A DNA stretch of 64,000 nucleotides from Cyrtodaria siliqua (Eukaryota; Mollusca; Bivalvia; Adapedonta; Hiatellidae), in NCBI GenBank assembly GCA_037043455.1, contig JAWPHD010010221.1, positions 31,941 to 95,940 of the forward strand. Direction: 5' to 3'. The notes under the pieces are model-generated. The model worked only from the letters and a program-made list of their open reading frames with translations, had not been told where the DNA came from and did no database searches. Below are positions 59,334 through 64,000 of this stretch, piece after piece. Made by a program: the position numbers and the translations under genes. Positions within the stretch are counted from its first letter, which is position 1; each line of letters opens with the position of its first letter.

Positions 59334-59954
59334 CTTTTCATGTCTGCTAAACAGAAATTAAAAAGTTTTGTTCATTTTCGTTTTCGTCTACACCGGAAAT
59401 ATTACAGCCGTTTTTTCGGAAACTAATTATACATAATATTTTCACTCTTTCGTGTAAAACTATCGTTAAATTATTTATTAAAGTTAAACTTCTATTATAA
59501 GTTTTAATTGTTGCGTTTATTACCATAAAATTAATAAAATTATAAGTTCGTACATACGCTGTATTGTTAAAAACTGACTCGGAATATTCGTCGTTGGCAC
59601 AATTTATTTGGTCGCCGGACGATACATGTTTAACAAGTCGTTATTTCGGCCTAAAAGTATATACAGCTGTTGTCATCTGGCCAAAGTATTTTATTTTTTT
59701 GCAATATACTTTAACATATATATCAATCAAGTAGTTGTTTAAAACGATAATTACTATATTCAAAAAATCGTTTTAATAGTGGTGACTTATAAATCTCCCC
59801 GTCTGTTTTATCCTACCAATGAGGATGATCTGTTGAAATTCAAAATTGCAATTAGTGATTTGCTTAACCTTAGTGTGATACTTAAAATATGTGAAGCCTT
59901 TAAATTGCCTGAGTGATGCTTTTCATTTAGCAGCTTTGGTTTTGCCTATTGTCT
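59334..59954 (-). promoter_or_regulatory. Presumed HBS1L 5' UTR and promoter region
   Basis: This is the interval between the HBS1L start codon and the retrotransposon 3' end. It holds an out-of-frame ATG 8 nt before the start and a possible acceptor TTTCTGTTTAG. I see no clear TATA box or CpG-rich block, so no start site can be given. Confidence 0.35.
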
Positions 59955-61260
59955 GAATCTGAATCTGAGTAGATACGTCGAAGTAACCAATACTGGCTTT
60001 TATTCAACGGCTGGTGTGCGCGTAAAATTTAGTCTGGTAATTTTAATTCACTTTTGAAGCTTTCGATGGTCTGTTGGTTCACAATATTGTCACTGAGTTT
60101 ATTCCAATCTATCACTGTTCTTGGGAAGAAAGAGTATTTGAAATTATCACTATTTGTCTGTATTAATTGGAAACACTTTGTGTTATTGTTCACTTGGTTT
60201 GCAACAATGTTTTTATGTATGTAGTCCTCGTATTTCTTAGCTCTAATTGTTCGTTTAGGCCTAAGGGGATTCAGATAGTGTTCAATATTAATAGTTGGGA
60301 CGTGCCCTTCCACCACCTTGTACAGGAACGTCAGCCGCTGGTGGCGTCGTCTTTCTTGTAGTGGGGACAGTTCCAGGTCCTTCAGCATGGTGGTCACACA
60401 TCCATCTTATCTGGATCTGTAATCCTTCTTGATGAAGCGTGCGGATGATCGCTGTATCCGCTCTAGCTTGTCGATTTCGCCTTGCTGGTAGGGGTCCCAG
60501 ATAACACACCCATATTCCAGTTTGGAGCGAATCAGTCCTAGGTAGGCGTTCTTCCGGCAGCTAGAAGGACAGTGCCTTAGGTTTCTTCTCATTAATCCAA
60601 GGGTAGAGTTAGCACGTTTGGTGATTTTCGATATATGTGTAGTCCATTTCAGGTCATCAGAGAATGTAATTCCAAGGTAAGGATTTTCTTGAACTTGTTT
60701 TAGAATTTCGCCGTCGATGGTGTAAAAATAGCTGGACTTCTGTTTGCTGCTGAGGAGATAGCATTTCTTGGCGTTGAACTTCATACCCCAGTCATGCGCC
60801 CATTGTTGTAGATTTTTGAGGTCTAGTTGGAGGAGTTCGTGGTCTTTGATGGAGTTAATAGTTCTGTATAATAGACAGTCATCCGCGAACAGGCGTATGT
60901 GGGACTTGACTCTCTCGGGCAGGTCGTTGATGTGGCAGAGGAACAGCAGAGGCCCTAACACCGTGCCTTGGGGTACGCCGGATCCTACTGGGACGTGTCG
61001 GGACTTCTCACCTTCCACCACCACGCACATTTCACGCTGTTGGAGGAAGTTGGCAATCCAGTCGAGTAGGGGGCCACGGATACCATAGTTCTCTAGCTTT
61101 AGGAGAAATCGTTGGTGGGGGACGGTGTCAAATGCTTTGCTGAAGTCCAGTATCATTGTGTCGACCTGTTTATTCTTGTCATAGTAGCCGAGTAGATCGT
61201 GAGCTGTGACGACTAGTTGTGTCTCGCAGTTGACACTAGTTGTGTCTGGTGAGTTGTTAC
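59955..61260 (-). mobile_element. 5'-truncated CR1/L2-like non-LTR retrotransposon
   Basis: The minus strand carries the reverse transcriptase C-terminal half. Its 3' UTR is short and ends in a TCAGAT microsatellite (ACTCAGATTCAGATTCAGAC at about 59974-59955), which is typical of such elements in molluscs. The 5' part (endonuclease and first RT motifs) is lost near 61260. It lies about 620 bp upstream of the HBS1L start codon, on the same strand. Confidence 0.85.
60029..61260 (-). pseudogene. Reverse transcriptase remnant with an internal stop
   Basis: The frame shows the RT palm blocks DFSKAFDTVPH (motif A), GVPQGTVLGPLLF (motif B), LFADDCLLY (motif C, the FADD catalytic aspartates) and the thumb-side PYLGITFSDDLKW. 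The C-terminal region is LGLMRRNLRHCPSSCRKNAY and LIRSKLEYGCVIWDPY. A TAA at 60409-60407 interrupts it. The same frame then continues for 125 codons to a stop at 60029 (LQERRRHQRLTFLYKVVEG, FFPRTVIDWNKL), the usual CR1/L2 C terminus. The N-terminal RT motifs are absent, so the copy is dead. Confidence 0.9.
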
Positions 61261-62115
61261 TGTAGTAGCGGATCCTTGGCAATAGCGGATCATCCCTAAG
61301 TAAACACAATATTTTCTCAGTAATAACTATTTAAATCTTACTTCTGACTGTTCATACCTGAACAGTGATACAACAAGATAATTCTGAGCAAAAACCCGGA
61401 ATTTAAATGATGGTTTTGACACTGATTGCAAGCATTCTAACGCATGGGTAAACACCTGAATGATGCTGATTTCTGCAGTAGCAACGTCGACACCAGTTTA
61501 AACGTCGCGAGTTTAAAAACATTTACAGATAAATGGCAGAAGTAAATGTGTTTTTTTTAATGTTAAATGTCTCAATTATCATATGCAATCAACTCCAATA
61601 TGCATCAGCTGTATTTAAACATTTAAGAGCGAGCTTGAAATCAGATTGAAGTACATACCGGTATGTATAAAGTAACGGATCATCTTTTATTGTGGGGGGG
61701 GGGGGGGGGGGGGGGGGGGGGGTCCGTCTCAACAGTGATTTTGTTTCCTCTGTGGTGTGTTTTAGAGTTGATCAGAAATTATGTGAACTCATCGTTATTA
61801 ACTTGTAAAAACAATATAAAAAACAAATCTGATAATTAAAACATGCATAAATGAAATTTATATCAGAATACTATGATATTGCAGTCTATAATATGTTATA
61901 AAATACAGCTATACTCGTCGGGGGCCACTTTCCGTCACTTATGTAAACATAAACTAATTTTTCAGACAAATCTATATGTATCCTGACCATTTTTACTCTA
62001 TTTTCTATTAGGTTACCTCTTCCTGGAAATTTGATACCAAAGAATTTTGTTTTATATAAATTATCGAAGTGGCACGTGACCTTTTTATAAATAGACTAAA
62101 ACTGAGAAATCATTT
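61261..62115. other. Non-coding interval with a G homopolymer
   Basis: No gene is seen. A run of about 26 G lies at about 61696-61722, which is a likely G-quadruplex or a collapsed/expanded homopolymer in assembly. Confidence 0.6.
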
Positions 62116-62219
62116 CAGTGTTTTTTTTTATGCCTAATTTGGGGCCGTTATTCGGCCCCATTCACAATGCCAAAAAGTATACTTTTTTCACAATTATATC
62201 CAAAAAATACACAATCTGG

Positions 62220-62250
<31 letters not shown>

Positions 62251-62506
62251 TTTTTTTTTTTTAGGGTAAATACAGACCAATAAGGATACTAGTCTTAATA
62301 TACGCTGGTGTTAAAACTAGTCTGTATTTACCAAAAACAAAACTTAAAACCAAGGGATATTAAACTGTGATATTAAAAGTGAAAAAAGTTTCTTTTTCTT
62401 TTGTTATAATATTTCACAATTTTTCACAATTTCTAGAAAAATGCCGCTATTTTTCACAATGGCACAGGCACAGGCTGCATTCACAAAACACATAAAAAAA
62501 ACACTG
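62116..62506. mobile_element. MITE with CAGTG ends and CATTT target duplication, copy 2
   Basis: The ends are CAGTGTTTTTTTTTAT and ATAAAAAAAACACTG, with exact CATTT on both sides (62111-62115, 62507-62511). It is inverted relative to copy 1. The interior is expanded by an A-run followed by a T-run at about 62219-62262. Confidence 0.87.
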
Positions 62507-62829
62507 CATTTTGTTTACAAGCCCAGTTTCCGTCATGTATTTTATCGAGTGATAGATTCAACTAGGTCAAGATACAGTAAACTTTTATGAATAAGAAACT
62601 TGTTTGCAAGTCTATTCAACAATTTCATTGTAAAAATGGTATGTTTGCATTGTTCCATCAGTCACCTCGATCGTTATAACAATGCGCCTGGTAACGTCAA
62701 TGTAAAATGTTCAACGACGACAATTTACACTGTAAAGATGGGTAACTCTGTGTAAATCAACAGATACAAGTTGTACGAGTTGCTTCTCTTTGGTTAAACT
62801 ATATAATCACGGTTCAGTGATAAAAAATA

Positions 62830-62837
62830 TGACGTCA
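62830..62837 (+). promoter_or_regulatory. Palindromic CRE-like site TGACGTCA
   Basis: A full palindromic CRE (TGACGTCA) lies 56 bp before the candidate start codon at 62893, with GCGCGC in between. Function is inferred from position only. Confidence 0.35.
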
Positions 62838-62892
62838 TTAAAGTGTTATTTTTTAATAGTTTTTATTAGCGCGCGTATCCCAACGCAATGAG

Positions 62893-63013
62893 ATGGATGT
62901 AAACACATTTTTCGGAGTAATTCCTTTCGTTTTGTACACGCTTATTTACTTTTTGGTTGTGTTTTCTGTTGCCATATCTTCAGTTATAAACGTCTTGACA
63001 ATAAGTGAATCGC
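62893..63013 (+). CDS. Candidate first coding exon of a divergent membrane protein
   Basis: ATG at 62893 opens a 40-codon frame, MDVNTFFGVIPFVLYTLIYF then LVVFSVAISSVINVLTISES, which ends on a consensus donor (TCGC|GTAAGT at 63013/63014). The peptide is one long hydrophobic segment of about 30 residues, like a signal anchor or first membrane helix. Orientation is head-to-head with HBS1L, about 3.5 kb from its start. I do not recognise the family. Further exons would lie beyond the window or in the following C-poor sequence. An intron stop (TAA) follows at once, as expected past a donor. Confidence 0.4.
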
Positions 63014-63059
63014 GTAAGTAATTTTGCAGTGTAAATACATTTTTTTAATGAATGTAGAT

Positions 63060-64000
63060 AATGCTTTGGGACGGTGGTACGGGCCTTCTGAACGAGTAAA
63101 TTCGGAAGTGTTGTAGATTTGTGTTCATATTGATTATGGAATCTGATAGTCAGGGTTATTATGATGATGAGCATATATGTGATATTGTGAGCTTGTTATT
63201 GGGAAGAATGTAGATGATTCTGTTTTGGTTATTCGGTGTGTTTAGTTGGTTGTGGTTGGTTGTGGATTTGGTGGAGTTGTTTAAGGGTTGGGTGTTATGT
63301 AGTTGGGGAGTGATGCATGAGGTTGTTTTTTGTATTGTGGGTTATGTTTGGTATGGTTGATTTTGTTTGTGTGGGTAGTATGTATGAGGATTGTTGTGGA
63401 TTCAGTTGTTTGGGTAGTGAATGTAGTGTAGGGTTTACACTGGGTTTTATTATGTTTTGATATTTGTATATGTTTGTAGTTGAGTGTTGTAAGGAGTGTT
63501 GGTTAGTTAGATGAGGGGGTTAAGTTTGGTGTTTGTGTATGTAGAGGTTGGGGGTTGGGTTGAGGGTGCTTGGGTATTGAAGTTATGTTAGTAGGTTAGG
63601 GGAGTGAGGGTTATGTTAAATGGTTTGTTGATGTGTGAGTGGGAATAAGATTGTGTAGGGTATTTAGTGATTGGATTATGAAATGAGGTTGAGGTTTGGG
63701 TTAATATTAGTGTTGTGTTTTGGAAGTTTTAGGTTTTGGTGTCATTGTGGGAGTTGTGAGGAACGAGTAGTGTGTGTAGGGTTGGTTATGAGTGATTGGG
63801 ATGTATGTGGGTAATGATGAGTTTATTTATGTGTGGTGTATTGATGGGAGGGTGGGGTGAGTTAATATGGTTATTAGATTTGGAGTTAAGGTAGTATTGT
63901 TAGGATTTGGTTAGTGAGTAATTGGAGAATGGGCTATTGGTGTATTTAAATTTGGGGAGGAAGATAAATGGTTAGGGGTATGTATAGAGATTGGTGGTAT
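63060..64000 (+). other. Strongly C-depleted, G/T-rich sequence
   Basis: From 63241 to 64000 I count about 8 C in 760 nt, while G and T dominate. There is no tandem period, no frame of note and no telomeric TTAGGG array. It may be real strand-asymmetric DNA or low-quality assembly at a contig end. Confidence 0.85.

Noticed and set aside
58175..62506. Single composite transposon bounded by the two MITEs
   Set aside because: Each MITE has its own different 5-bp duplication (TATGT and CATTT), so they inserted independently.
63541..64000. Telomeric repeat at the end of the window
   Set aside because: A few TTAGG words occur, but there is no TTAGGG tandem.

Overview
This is nuclear DNA from an animal, most likely a bivalve mollusc. 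The evidence is large AT-rich introns with GT-AG splice sites, a metazoan multi-exon gene, and very dense arrays of dispersed repeats of a kind known from bivalves: units of about 150-330 bp carrying phrases such as AGTTATGGCCC, followed by ACGG/GACA microsatellites and a short hairpin. The species cannot be fixed from the sequence. || The one gene that can be read with certainty is HBS1L on the minus strand. It runs from its start codon at 59333 down to its stop at 16604, about 42.7 kb. Sixteen exons with consistent phases give a 763-residue translational GTPase, the partner of Pelota in ribosome rescue. A separate 2.2 kb terminal exon (45991-48182) is joinable in frame after exon 5 and makes a second product of 893 residues with no GTPase. 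It ends in a [11 protein letters not shown] motif and carries 13 copies of an SLSELA-like motif. It corresponds to the Ski7-like, exosome/SKI-linking splice form known from vertebrates and other eukaryotes, so one gene serves both ribosome rescue and cytoplasmic RNA decay. || Layout: 1-16.5 kb, downstream of the gene, is non-coding and repeat-dominated. It holds a fold-back element with a 31-bp tandem core, two arrays of about 150-160 bp units, a 3 kb minus-strand element with about 16 units of about 161 bp, and several MITEs. 16.6-30.2 kb holds the GTPase exons 6-16, separated by repeat-filled introns. 30.2-46 kb is a huge intron packed with Helitron/Helentron-like tandem-unit elements and MITEs, plus one weak antisense exon candidate. 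46-53 kb holds the Ski7-like exon and exons 2-5. 53-59 kb is intron 1, with a three-level nest of transposons. 59.3 kb is exon 1. 59.9-61.3 kb is a 5'-truncated non-LTR retrotransposon with one internal stop. At 62.9 kb on the plus strand there is a candidate first coding exon of a divergent membrane protein. The last kilobase is almost free of C on the plus strand and may be artefactual. || Points of most interest: the expanded motif array in the Ski7-like exon; a MITE that supplies the last codons, the stop codon and a poly(A) signal of the canonical HBS1L exon; MITEs with exact 5-bp target duplications flanking the first exon in opposite orientation; the nested transposons in intron 1; and the shared end structure of the bivalve tandem-unit elements.
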